Of a stretch of 64,000 nucleotides of DNA, positions 49,546 through 57,818 are shown in pieces. The first letter of the stretch is position 1. Each line of letters opens with the position of its first letter. A program made the translations under genes and the position numbers. The DNA is taken from the NCBI GenBank assembly GCA_934254815.1, contig CAKQME010000001.1:141495-205494 (forward strand), in the 5' to 3' direction. The DNA is from an uncultured Clostridia bacterium (GTDB lineage: Bacteria > Bacillota > Clostridia > Christensenellales > Borkfalkiaceae). The notes under the pieces were generated by a model. The model saw only the letters and a program-made list of their open reading frames with translations, had not been told where the DNA came from and ran no database searches.

Positions 49546-51741
49546 ATGATAGCAAAAGTAATAGTCGACGTAGCGACCAGCGAAATCGACAGAGTTTTCG
49601 ATTATATAGCGATTGACGGCGTGTCTTTGGGTTGCCGCGTCGAAGTTCCGTTCGGGAGACAGTCTCTTGAGGGCTTTGTCGTGGGTTTTTCCGATACGTC
49701 GGATTTGCCTGTCGAAAAATTAAAAAGCATTATCCGCCCGCTCGACGATTTTTCGGCTTTGAGCGAAGAGACTCTTAAACTTGCGGAATTTCTTCGCGAT
49801 ACTTATCACGTTCCGTTCGCGTTGGCTTTAAGACAATTCATTCCGTCCGAACTCCGTGGCGGCAGGGTGAAAGAAAAAACAGTCTCCGTGGTAAAAATCG
49901 CGGAGGATATCCCCGTAGAAAAAATGCTTGCGGAGATAAAAAAGAACGCTACCGCGCAGATAGGCATAATAACCGAACTTGCGGAAACAAAAATCGCGGG
50001 TTTTACGGCTTTAAGCGAAAAATTCGGCGGCGCGGCAATAAAAAACCTTGAAAAACGCGGTTTTTTAACCATAACTCAGGAAAAAGCCGACAGAGTGCCT
50101 TATATTTCGCTCGAAAATAACGCGAAAGATGTAAAACTTACGCCCGAACAGGCGCGCGCGGCGTACGGCATAGAGACGACGGATAAACGCACGAGTTTGC
50201 TGTTCGGTGTTACCGGCAGCGGCAAAACCGAAGTGTATTTAAGGCTGATAAGCGATACGCTTGAAAAAGGGAAAACGGCGATAATGCTCGTTCCCGAAAT
50301 ATCTTTGACTCCGCAGATGTTAAGACAACTCCGCGCGAGGTTTCGGGGCGAAGTGTCCATACTTCACAGCCGTCTTTCCGCAGGCGAAAGGTTCGACGAG
50401 TGGCTGAGGCTTAAAACCGGTAAAGCGAAAATCGCCATAGGCGCAAGAAGCGCGATATTCGCTCCGCTTGCGAATCTGGGGCTTATCGTGATAGACGAAG
50501 AACACGACGGCAGTTACGAAGCCGAAAACAGCCCAAGGTATAAAACTATAGAAGTTGCGGAAAAACGCGCCGAACTCACGGGCGCGAAAATCGTTCTCGG
50601 CAGCGCGACGCCGTCAATCGAGAGCTACGATAAAGCTATATCCGGCGAGTATTATCTCGCGGAGATGAAAACAAGGATAAACGGCAAAAATCTGCCCGAA
50701 TTTATAATAGCGGATATGCGCGCCGAAATCAGGCGCGGAAACGAAAGCGTTTTCTCATCAGACCTGAAAGACGAACTGAAAAACTGCCTTGCAAATAAAA
50801 ATCAGGCGATAATATTCTTTAACCGTCGCGGATATTCCCGCCAGGTTATATGCCGAGATTGCGGCTACGTCGCCAAATGCGAAAATTGCGACGTCGCGCT
50901 GAATTATCATAAAGACGCCGGCGTTTTAAAGTGTCATTATTGTAACGCGACGTATAAGATGCTTCGCGCTTGCCCCGAATGCGGCTCGGTAAATTTAAGT
51001 TATAACGGAATAGGTACTCAGAAAGTAGTCGACGAACTCGGCAAACTCTTTCCGTCGGCAAGGTTGCTCCGTATGGATAACGATACAACGCAGGGCAAAG
51101 AGGGGCATTTTAAAATTCTCAAAGAGTTTTCCGAACATAAAGCCGATATTCTGGTCGGTACGCAGATGGTCGCTAAGGGGCATGATTTCCCCGCCGTCAC
51201 GCTTGTCGGGATACTCGATGCCGATATGAGCCTTTATTTTTCCGATTACAGAAGCGGTGAGCGAACCTATCAGCTGATAACTCAGGTCGCGGGCAGAAGC
51301 GGCAGAGCGGATAAAAAAGGCGTGGTTGTGCTTCAGACCTATAACCCCGATAACCCCATACTCGGTTTTTCGGTGCATTATGATTACGATGGCTTTTTCA
51401 AACGCGAAAAGGCAATCAGAAAAAGTACGGGTTTTCCGCCTTATTCGCTGATTTTAAGAATAATGTTCGAGGGCGACGACGACGCTTTGACTATGGAAAC
51501 GCTGAAAGCCGCGTATCTCAAGATAAAAAAACTCTATGACGAAAACACGGAAAAGTTTTTATTTTTCAATAAGATGAAATGTCCCGTTAAACGCATTAAA
51601 AATAAATTCCGTTATGAGATTTTAATGCGTATAAACAGCGGAGAAACCAAACTGAAAGACGAAATATACGACCTTGCTTTAAGCGAAAAAACGCCTAAAA
51701 CCCTCGTATACGTCGAAGAAAATCCAAGCAATCTTTACTGA
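49546..51741 (+). CDS. priA: Primosomal helicase PriA
   Basis: PriA restarts stalled forks. The 731 residues show an N-terminal DNA-binding domain, Walker A FGVTGSGKTEVYLRL, motif II IVIDEEHDGSY, and a zinc-binding insert with paired cysteines (CRDCGYVAKCENC, CHYCN, CPECGS), then motifs V and VI (VGTQMVAKGHDF, QVAGRSGR). It usually follows rpoZ and coaBC; coaBC is absent here. Confidence 0.97.
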   Translation: MIAKVIVDVATSEIDRVFDYIAIDGVSLGCRVEVPFGRQSLEGFVVGFSDTSDLPVEKLKSIIRPLDDFSALSEETLKLAEFLRDTYHVPFALALRQFIPSELRGGRVKEKTVSVVKIAEDIPVEKMLAEIKKNATAQIGIITELAETKIAGFTALSEKFGGAAIKNLEKRGFLTITQEKADRVPYISLENNAKDVKLTPEQARAAYGIETTDKRTSLLFGVTGSGKTEVYLRLISDTLEKGKTAIMLVPEISLTPQMLRQLRARFRGEVSILHSRLSAGERFDEWLRLKTGKAKIAIGARSAIFAPLANLGLIVIDEEHDGSYEAENSPRYKTIEVAEKRAELTGAKIVLGSATPSIESYDKAISGEYYLAEMKTRINGKNLPEFIIADMRAEIRRGNESVFSSDLKDELKNCLANKNQAIIFFNRRGYSRQVICRDCGYVAKCENCDVALNYHKDAGVLKCHYCNATYKMLRACPECGSVNLSYNGIGTQKVVDELGKLFPSARLLRMDNDTTQGKEGHFKILKEFSEHKADILVGTQMVAKGHDFPAVTLVGILDADMSLYFSDYRSGERTYQLITQVAGRSGRADKKGVVVLQTYNPDNPILGFSVHYDYDGFFKREKAIRKSTGFPPYSLILRIMFEGDDDALTMETLKAAYLKIKKLYDENTEKFLFFNKMKCPVKRIKNKFRYEILMRINSGETKLKDEIYDLALSEKTPKTLVYVEENPSNLY

Positions 51742-51755
51742 CGAGAGGTGACGAA

Positions 51756-52208
51756 ATGATTTTACCTATATTACAGATAGGCGACGAAATTTTAAGACAA
51801 AAATGTACGCCCGTTACGGAATTTAACGGCGAACTCAGAATACTTTTAGACAATATGAAACAGACGCTTGCCGAAGCCAAAGGCGCGGGACTTGCCGCTC
51901 CGCAGGTCGGTAAAACCATACGCGCTTTTATCGTGGACGTAGACGAGGGGTATTTCGAATTTGTAAACCCCGTCATATTAGGCTCTTCGGGTTCGCAGTA
52001 CGGCGTGGAGGGCTGCCTTTCGGTAAAAGGTAAGTGGGGCGACGTAAAACGCCCGAAAAAAGTTACCGTCGAAGCTTACGACCGTTACGGAAAGAAATTC
52101 AAGATAGTCGCGCGCGATTTCTTTGCTAAAGCAATCTGCCACGAGAACGACCATTTAGACGGCGTTTTGTACGTCGATAAAGCTAATAATTTAAGGGACG
52201 ACGCGTAA
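51756..52208 (+). CDS. def: Peptide deformylase
   Basis: Deformylase removes the formyl group from nascent proteins. The 150 residues have motif 1 GAGLAAPQVG, motif 2 EGCLSV and motif 3 HENDHLDG, supplying the metal cysteine and two histidines. GAGAGGTG precedes the ATG. It is paired with fmt, which adds the formyl group. Confidence 0.97.
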   Translation: MILPILQIGDEILRQKCTPVTEFNGELRILLDNMKQTLAEAKGAGLAAPQVGKTIRAFIVDVDEGYFEFVNPVILGSSGSQYGVEGCLSVKGKWGDVKRPKKVTVEAYDRYGKKFKIVARDFFAKAICHENDHLDGVLYVDKANNLRDDA

Positions 52209-52213
52209 AATAA

Positions 52214-53152
52214 ATGAAAGTAATATATTTGGGAACGCCCGAATTTGCCGTTCCCGCGCTCGAAAGTATTATAAACAGCGATAATCACAGCGTTGTCGCG
52301 GTCGTAACTCAACCCGACCGACCCGTCGGCAGAAAAAATACAATAACTCCGCCTCCCGTGAAAGTGACGGCGGAGAAATACGGCATACCCGTTTATCAGT
52401 TCGAAAAAATACGAACCGAGGGCGTAGAAATTCTCAGAAGCATTGACGCGGATATTATGGTAACTTGCGCATACGGGCAGATTTTGTCGCAGGAGATTAT
52501 AGATATCTGTAAATTCGGAATAATCAACGTTCACGCGTCGCTTCTCCCCGCGTACAGGGGGGCTGCACCGATTCAGTTCGCCGTTATAAACGGAGAAAAA
52601 AAGACGGGCGTTACGATTATGCAGACCGAGGCGGGGCTTGATACGGGCGATATTATAGAGCAGTACGAAACCGAAATAAGAAAGGGCGAAACAGCCGGCG
52701 AACTTGCCGGAAGATTATCGAAACTCGGTGCGGAAAAAATCTGCGAAGTATTAAGCGAAATCGAAAACGGCAACGTGACAAGGACTAAGCAGGACGATTC
52801 GAAAGCTTTCGTCGTTAAAACCATAAAAAAAGAAAACGCGCTTATAGATTTTTCGAAAAGCGGAGAAGAAATCGAGCATTTCGTACTCGGAATGAACCCG
52901 TCTCCCGTTGCGTTTACTTATCTTCGCGGTAAAAAACTTAAAATATACAGGGCGGCGGCAGTAAACGCGGTTTCCGACGGAAAAATCGGAGAGGTTATAC
53001 AAGCCGATAAACGGTTGATAGTAAAGACCGGCAACGGCGATATCGAGATAACCGAATTGCAGGAAGAGGGCGGCAAGAAAATGGACGCGCGCTCTTTTCT
53101 GCTCGGTCGTAAAATCGTCGCAGGCGACGTTTTAGGAGAAAGCAATGCTTAA
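52214..53152 (+). CDS. fmt: Methionyl-tRNA formyltransferase
   Basis: Fmt formylates initiator Met-tRNA with 10-formyl-THF. The 312 residues have MKVIYLGTPEFAVPALESI, the catalytic block INVHASLLPAYRGAAPIQ and a C-terminal OB-like domain with NPSPVAFTYLRGKKLKIYRA. It overlaps rsmB by 8 bp. Confidence 0.97.
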   Translation: MKVIYLGTPEFAVPALESIINSDNHSVVAVVTQPDRPVGRKNTITPPPVKVTAEKYGIPVYQFEKIRTEGVEILRSIDADIMVTCAYGQILSQEIIDICKFGIINVHASLLPAYRGAAPIQFAVINGEKKTGVTIMQTEAGLDTGDIIEQYETEIRKGETAGELAGRLSKLGAEKICEVLSEIENGNVTRTKQDDSKAFVVKTIKKENALIDFSKSGEEIEHFVLGMNPSPVAFTYLRGKKLKIYRAAAVNAVSDGKIGEVIQADKRLIVKTGNGDIEITELQEEGGKKMDARSFLLGRKIVAGDVLGESNA

Positions 53153-54389
53153 CGAGCTTTACGACGCTTACAGAGTGTTGTTCAAAGTCTATTCCGAAGG
53201 GGCGTTCGTAAAACAAGCGTTAAACGATACGCCGATAGAAGAACTCAACCGCGCGCATACGACCAAGCTTGTATACGGCGTACTCGAAAAAGATATAGAA
53301 CTCGGCTATTATTTATCGAAGCTGTGCGCCAAAAACCCGAAGCAGGCGATACGGATAATTCTTAAAGAGAGTATGTACTCTGTAAAATATCTGTCAGCCG
53401 CGCCCTACGCTGTGGTGGATAACGCAGTGGAACTTACGAAAAAGCTCGGCAAGGGCGGTAACGCGGGGTTTGTAAACGCCGTTTTAAGGAAATTCGTAAA
53501 TACGCAGATACCGTTGCCTAACGACGAAATAAAACGCGTTTCCGTGGAATATTCCTGCCCCGAATGGCTCGTAAATCGACTTATAGCCGACTATTGCAAA
53601 CAAAAAACGCTCGGTATACTTTCGACAGACGAAGAAAAAACGGCTGTCAGATTCAATACGGGCGTAAACGGAGAAGAATACCTTACCGAAAGGCGGTGGA
53701 AATTCGAAAAAACGCCTTTCGAAAATTGTTTTTTCGTAAACGGATTTAAACGCGACGACGATTTCGATAAGGGAGTATATACTTTTCAGTCGATAGGCAG
53801 CGTGGCGATATGTTCCGTTGTAGACGGCGGAGAAAAACTTCTCGACGCTTGTTCCGCTCCCGGCGGCAAAGCCGTGGCTCTTGCCGATAAATTCGGACGC
53901 GTAACGGCGTTCGAACTCCATTCTCACCGCGTAGAACTTATCGAAGCTTACGCTCGCAGAATGAAAAAAGATAATATAACGGCAGTCTGCCGCGACAGCT
54001 CGGTTTTCGACGAGACCTATGCCGACGGTTTCGACGTCTGCCTTTGCGACGTTCCGTGTTCCGGTACGGGCGTTTTAAAAGACAACCCCGACATTAAACT
54101 GAACAGAAAGGACGAAGATATAGCCTCGCTCAATAAAATTCAGTACGAGATTTTAAAAACCTGCTCGCGATACGTTAAAAAGGGCGGTTGTCTTTATTAT
54201 TCTACCTGTTCGGTTTTAAAAGAGGAAAACTCCGATATCGTCGGGCGGTTTTTAAAAGAAAACGACGGTTACGCGGCGGAGGAAATAACCTGTGCGTTGC
54301 CGCACGAAAGAGCCGAATACGGAATAAGTTTTTTCCCCGATATTTCTCTCGGCGCAGGCTTTTACGTCTGTAAATTGAAAAGGAGTTGA
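53145..54389 (+). CDS. rsmB: 16S rRNA m5C967 methyltransferase
   Basis: RsmB methylates cytosine in helix 31 of 16S rRNA. The 414 residues have an N-terminal NusB-like domain (up to about 140) and a Rossmann domain with LLDACSAPGGKA, CDVPCSGTGVL (first catalytic cysteine) and YSTCSVLKEEN (second). TAGGAG precedes the ATG. Confidence 0.95.
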   Translation: MLNELYDAYRVLFKVYSEGAFVKQALNDTPIEELNRAHTTKLVYGVLEKDIELGYYLSKLCAKNPKQAIRIILKESMYSVKYLSAAPYAVVDNAVELTKKLGKGGNAGFVNAVLRKFVNTQIPLPNDEIKRVSVEYSCPEWLVNRLIADYCKQKTLGILSTDEEKTAVRFNTGVNGEEYLTERRWKFEKTPFENCFFVNGFKRDDDFDKGVYTFQSIGSVAICSVVDGGEKLLDACSAPGGKAVALADKFGRVTAFELHSHRVELIEAYARRMKKDNITAVCRDSSVFDETYADGFDVCLCDVPCSGTGVLKDNPDIKLNRKDEDIASLNKIQYEILKTCSRYVKKGGCLYYSTCSVLKEENSDIVGRFLKENDGYAAEEITCALPHERAEYGISFFPDISLGAGFYVCKLKRS

Positions 54390-54392
54390 CCT

Positions 54393-55454
54393 ATGGAAAT
54401 TTTACAGGACTATTCGCCCGAAGAGCTAAAAACTCTCCTTGCGGGATACGGCGAAAAACAATTTCGCGCGGGGCAGATTTTTCGCGGTCTGCAATCGGGT
54501 AAAAAAATATCGGAACTTACCGATATAAGTAAAGATTTGCGGGCAAAACTACTCGAAAGATTTGTCGACGAACCCGTAAAAGTCATAGGCAAAAAGGTAT
54601 CGAAACTTGACGGTACCGAAAAATTCTTGTTTAAACTCAGCGACGGCAACGTTATAGAGGGAGTGTTGATGAAGTATAAATACGGCAATACGCAATGCGT
54701 TTCCACGCAGGTGGGGTGTCGTATGGGGTGTAAATTCTGTGCTTCCACTTTAAACGGACTTGCGAGAAATCTCACCGCGGGCGAAATTTTATCACAGATA
54801 ACTACCGTTAATCGTCTTATAGGCGGCGCGCTCGATAAAAGGGCGGTTACTAACGTAGTTCTTATGGGCAGCGGCGAACCGCTCGATAACTACGATAATA
54901 CTCTTAAATTTTTAAAACTCGTATCAACTGAAAACGGCATAGATATCAGCCAGAGAAACATAAGCCTTTCTACTTGCGGCATAGTGCCGAAAATTTACGC
55001 TCTTGCAGACGCGGGCGTCAGCGTGAACCTTACCATATCGCTACATAATCCGTTCGACGAAAGGCGAAAAGAACTTATGCCGATTGCCAACAGCTATAAA
55101 GTATCGGAAATTTTAGACGCTTGCTCGTATTATTTCGAAAAAACGGGCAGAAGATATATATTCGAATATTCGCTCGTCAAGGGGCAGAACGACACGAAAG
55201 AGTGCGCCGACGAGCTTATAAAACTGCTTCGCGGCAGACCGTGCCACGTCAACCTTATAAGACTTAACGAGGTAAAGGAACGAAATTTGCTCGCTACTGA
55301 TAATAAAGCGGCGTATTCGTTTCTCGGTCTTTTGGAAAAAGGCGGACTGTCGGCTACGGTAAGGCGGCAGATAGGCTCAGATATAGACGGCGCGTGCGGG
55401 CAGTTAAGAATAAACTATCTGAATTCGGAGGACGGCGACTTTTGGAAAGAGTAG
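54393..55454 (+). CDS. rlmN: 23S rRNA/tRNA adenine-C2 methyltransferase (radical SAM)
   Basis: RlmN methylates A2503 of 23S rRNA. The 353 residues contain the radical SAM cluster motif CRMGCKFC, the GEPLDNYDN block and the C-terminal ATVRRQIGSDIDGACGQL with the conserved cysteine. AAAGGAG precedes the start. In Bacillus prpC and prkC follow; here rsgA comes directly. Confidence 0.97.
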   Translation: MEILQDYSPEELKTLLAGYGEKQFRAGQIFRGLQSGKKISELTDISKDLRAKLLERFVDEPVKVIGKKVSKLDGTEKFLFKLSDGNVIEGVLMKYKYGNTQCVSTQVGCRMGCKFCASTLNGLARNLTAGEILSQITTVNRLIGGALDKRAVTNVVLMGSGEPLDNYDNTLKFLKLVSTENGIDISQRNISLSTCGIVPKIYALADAGVSVNLTISLHNPFDERRKELMPIANSYKVSEILDACSYYFEKTGRRYIFEYSLVKGQNDTKECADELIKLLRGRPCHVNLIRLNEVKERNLLATDNKAAYSFLGLLEKGGLSATVRRQIGSDIDGACGQLRINYLNSEDGDFWKE

Positions 55455-56290
55455 TCAAAATCGTTTCGGGGCGTTATACCGTAGATTGTAACGGTAAAAG
55501 GCGCGAATGTACGGCGAAAGGCAATCTTAAAATCAAAGCCGACGGAATAGTTACGGGCGATTTCGTCGAGACCGAAAACGACGTTATCGTCGGCGTTATG
55601 CCCAGAAAAAACCGTTTGCAAAGACCGAATGTAGCTAATATAGACGCTGTGGCGGTAGTCGTCGCGAATCCGCCCGTTCCCGATTTGTATTTAATCGATA
55701 AAATAATCGCCGCGGTTAAACGGCAGAATATACATACCGTTATAGCCGTAAATAAAACGGATATTTCCGACGAAACGTTGAAAAAAATCAAAAGTAATTA
55801 CGAAAGTGTGGCGGATAAAATATTTTGCGTTTCTGCAAAATCGGGCGACGGAACTGAAGAGTTCGGCGCGTACCTGAAAGGTAAGCTCACCGTGTTTACC
55901 GGGCAGTCGGCAGTAGGTAAGACTTCGCTTTTAAACAGACTTTTCGGCAAAGATATGCGCGTCGGTGACGTAAGCAGAAAAACCGAGCGCGGCAAACAAA
56001 CCACTACCGTTTCTGAGATTTTTTCCGAAAACGGCGCGGATATAATCGATACGCCGGGTTTTACGGCGTTCGAGTTCAACGGAGAGGCAAAAGATTTGTC
56101 GGGCGGTTACGCCGAAATTGCCGAAGCGGCGAAAAATTGCAGATTCGGTGATTGCAGACATATAAACGAACCCGATTGCGCCGTGCGCGAAGCCGTCGAA
56201 GCGGGCGAAATAAATTCCGAAAGATATTCGAGATACGTCGAATTGTTTAATAAATTAAAGGAAAAAGAGAATTATGGCAAAAAGCGTTAA
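55442..56290 (+). CDS. rsgA: Ribosome small subunit-dependent GTPase RsgA
   Basis: RsgA is a circularly permuted GTPase of 30S maturation. The protein has an OB fold, G4 AVNKTDIS, G1 GQSAVGKTSLLN, G3 DTPGF and a zinc site in CRFGDCRHINEPDCAV. The best start is TTG at 55442, which follows GGAGG by 10 nt and overlaps rlmN by 13 bp; the frame is open further to 55394, but that portion is rlmN sequence. Confidence 0.94.
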   Translation: MERVVKIVSGRYTVDCNGKRRECTAKGNLKIKADGIVTGDFVETENDVIVGVMPRKNRLQRPNVANIDAVAVVVANPPVPDLYLIDKIIAAVKRQNIHTVIAVNKTDISDETLKKIKSNYESVADKIFCVSAKSGDGTEEFGAYLKGKLTVFTGQSAVGKTSLLNRLFGKDMRVGDVSRKTERGKQTTTVSEIFSENGADIIDTPGFTAFEFNGEAKDLSGGYAEIAEAAKNCRFGDCRHINEPDCAVREAVEAGEINSERYSRYVELFNKLKEKENYGKKR

Positions 56291-56927
56291 AATTGCGCCG
56301 TCGGTGTTGTCTGCGGACTTTTCCGCAATGGGCGAAGAAATAAAAAGCGTCGAAAAAGCGGGCGCGGATATCATTCATCTCGACGTTATGGACGGAGTTT
56401 TCGTTCCGAATATAACTTTCGGTATAAAAATGGTTGCGGATATAAGAAAATCTACGACTTTGCCGTTTGACTGTCATCTGATGATAGTAAACCCCGAAAA
56501 ATACGTTGAAAAATTCGCAAAAGCCGGCGCGGATTATATAACAGTGCATTACGAAGCCTGCGGCGATAAACTTGCCGATACGCTGAAACTCATTAAAAGT
56601 CATGGCGTAAAATGCGGACTTGTGATAAACCCCGATACGCCTGTCGAAAAAGTCGAAAACGAAATTCCGATATGCGATATGGTTTTGGCAATGAGCGTTT
56701 TTCCCGGGTTCGGCGGTCAGAAATTCATTGCCGACGTTCTGGATAAATGTCGCGCCATTAGGCGGATAATAGATGAAAAAAATCCCGATTGTCTGCTTGA
56801 AATAGACGGCGGAATAAACGCTGAGACCGCGAAATATGCAAAAGAGGCGGGGTGCGACGTACTTGTTGCGGGCAGTGCGGTATTCAATGCCGTCGACCGC
56901 GCGGAGGCGATTGCAAATTTGAAATAA
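56274..56927 (+). CDS. rpe: Ribulose-phosphate 3-epimerase
   Basis: Rpe interconverts ribulose- and xylulose-5-phosphate in the pentose phosphate pathway. The 217-residue TIM barrel has APSVLSADF, HLDVMDGVFVPN, FDCHLMI, MSVFPGFGGQKF and EIDGGINAETA, with the catalytic aspartates in the second and last. It overlaps rsgA by 17 bp. Confidence 0.97.
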   Translation: MAKSVKIAPSVLSADFSAMGEEIKSVEKAGADIIHLDVMDGVFVPNITFGIKMVADIRKSTTLPFDCHLMIVNPEKYVEKFAKAGADYITVHYEACGDKLADTLKLIKSHGVKCGLVINPDTPVEKVENEIPICDMVLAMSVFPGFGGQKFIADVLDKCRAIRRIIDEKNPDCLLEIDGGINAETAKYAKEAGCDVLVAGSAVFNAVDRAEAIANLK

Positions 56928-56930
56928 ATA

Positions 56931-56962
56931 AAAAGGGGCGTTTTTAACGCCCCTTTAATATT
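56931..56962 (+). terminator. Rho-independent terminator after rpe
   Basis: AAAGGGGCG and CGCCCCTTT form the stem around TTTTTAA. The T tract is weak (AATATTAT). Confidence 0.7.
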
Positions 56963-56964
56963 AT

Positions 56965-57345
56965 AGTCATTATGTCAATACTTAGAAAGCAAACTTGCTT
57001 GCAATGATTAGCCGAAGAATTCCACTATTATTGTCATTCTGAGCTTGCGAAGAATCCCACCGAATAAGTGCGGACTACTTGATACAGTGGGATATTTCGC
57101 TTACGCTCAATAAGACAGAAAAATTTTAAACTAAGTATGTCATTCTGAGCTTGCGAAGAATCCCACCGAATAAGTGCGGACTACTTGTACAGTGGGATAT
57201 TTCGCTCACGCTCAATATGACAGAAAAAATTTAGACTAAGTATGTCATTCTGAGCTTGCGAAGAATCCCACTAAAAAAGTGTGGACTACTTGACACCGTG
57301 GGATATTTCGCTTACGCTCAATATGACATAAGGTTATAATATTGT
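56965..57345. repeat. Tandem array of the palindromic repeat (three units)
   Basis: Three units of about 105 bp begin at 57032, 57138 and 57243. Each reads GTCATTCTGAGCTTGCGAAG, then AATCCCAC, a 30-bp middle with AGTGCGGACTACTTG, then GTGGGATATTTCGC, CGCTCAATATGAC. The two outer halves are imperfect inverted repeats, so each unit is a hairpin. A partial unit with CAAGCAAACTTGCTTGC lies at 56965-57010. There is no CRISPR-like spacer pattern. Confidence 0.9.
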
Positions 57346-57360
57346 TGTAATTTTGTCACT

Positions 57361-57804
57361 TCAGTTGTCAGAAGATAATAATTTCTGTATTTGTTCGAAA
57401 ATCATTCGCGCTTGAATTTCGTTTACCGCGTCATACTCTTCAGTCGTGGGGCATATGTCGCCTATATAACCCAAATCGGCTTTTTTAAGCCATATTAAAT
57501 TGTCGCTTTCGATTTTTCTTATTTCTTCAACCGAACTTCCGCTTGTTCTGCTTGCGGCTATGCAAATATCGCAATCGTACCCGCAAATTTGTTCTAATGG
57601 TTCTTTAAGAGTAATATCGTTATCTCCGTAAGTGGTGAAACCTATATATTTTCCTTTATATTTAAATACTGCGGTTATATCGCCTTGTTCATAATCTTTA
57701 AAGTAGATTTCTTTGGCGTTGTCTTCTTTTATTTTCTTGTATACAGCTTTAAGCGCAGACGTTTTGCCGCAATTGCTTTTTCCGTAAAGTGCAATGGTTT
57801 TCAT
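57361..57804 (-). CDS. Small P-loop NTPase of unknown role
   Basis: The 147-residue product starts with a Walker A GKSNCGKTSALKAV. No further motif is clear enough to name a family; a DNLIWLKKADL segment follows near 110. It is AT-rich. Its start lies 14 bp before the stop of the lipoprotein gene on the same strand, so the two likely form one unit. The gene is short for a normal GTPase, so it may be a truncated or minimal ATPase. Confidence 0.7.
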   Translation of the reverse strand: MKTIALYGKSNCGKTSALKAVYKKIKEDNAKEIYFKDYEQGDITAVFKYKGKYIGFTTYGDNDITLKEPLEQICGYDCDICIAASRTSGSSVEEIRKIESDNLIWLKKADLGYIGDICPTTEEYDAVNEIQARMIFEQIQKLLSSDN

Positions 57805-57818
57805 TTTTGTTTTCTCCT

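Noticed and set aside
57032..57340. Possible CRISPR array
   Set aside because: Units are about 105 bp and nearly identical over their whole length, with no unique spacers and no cas genes.
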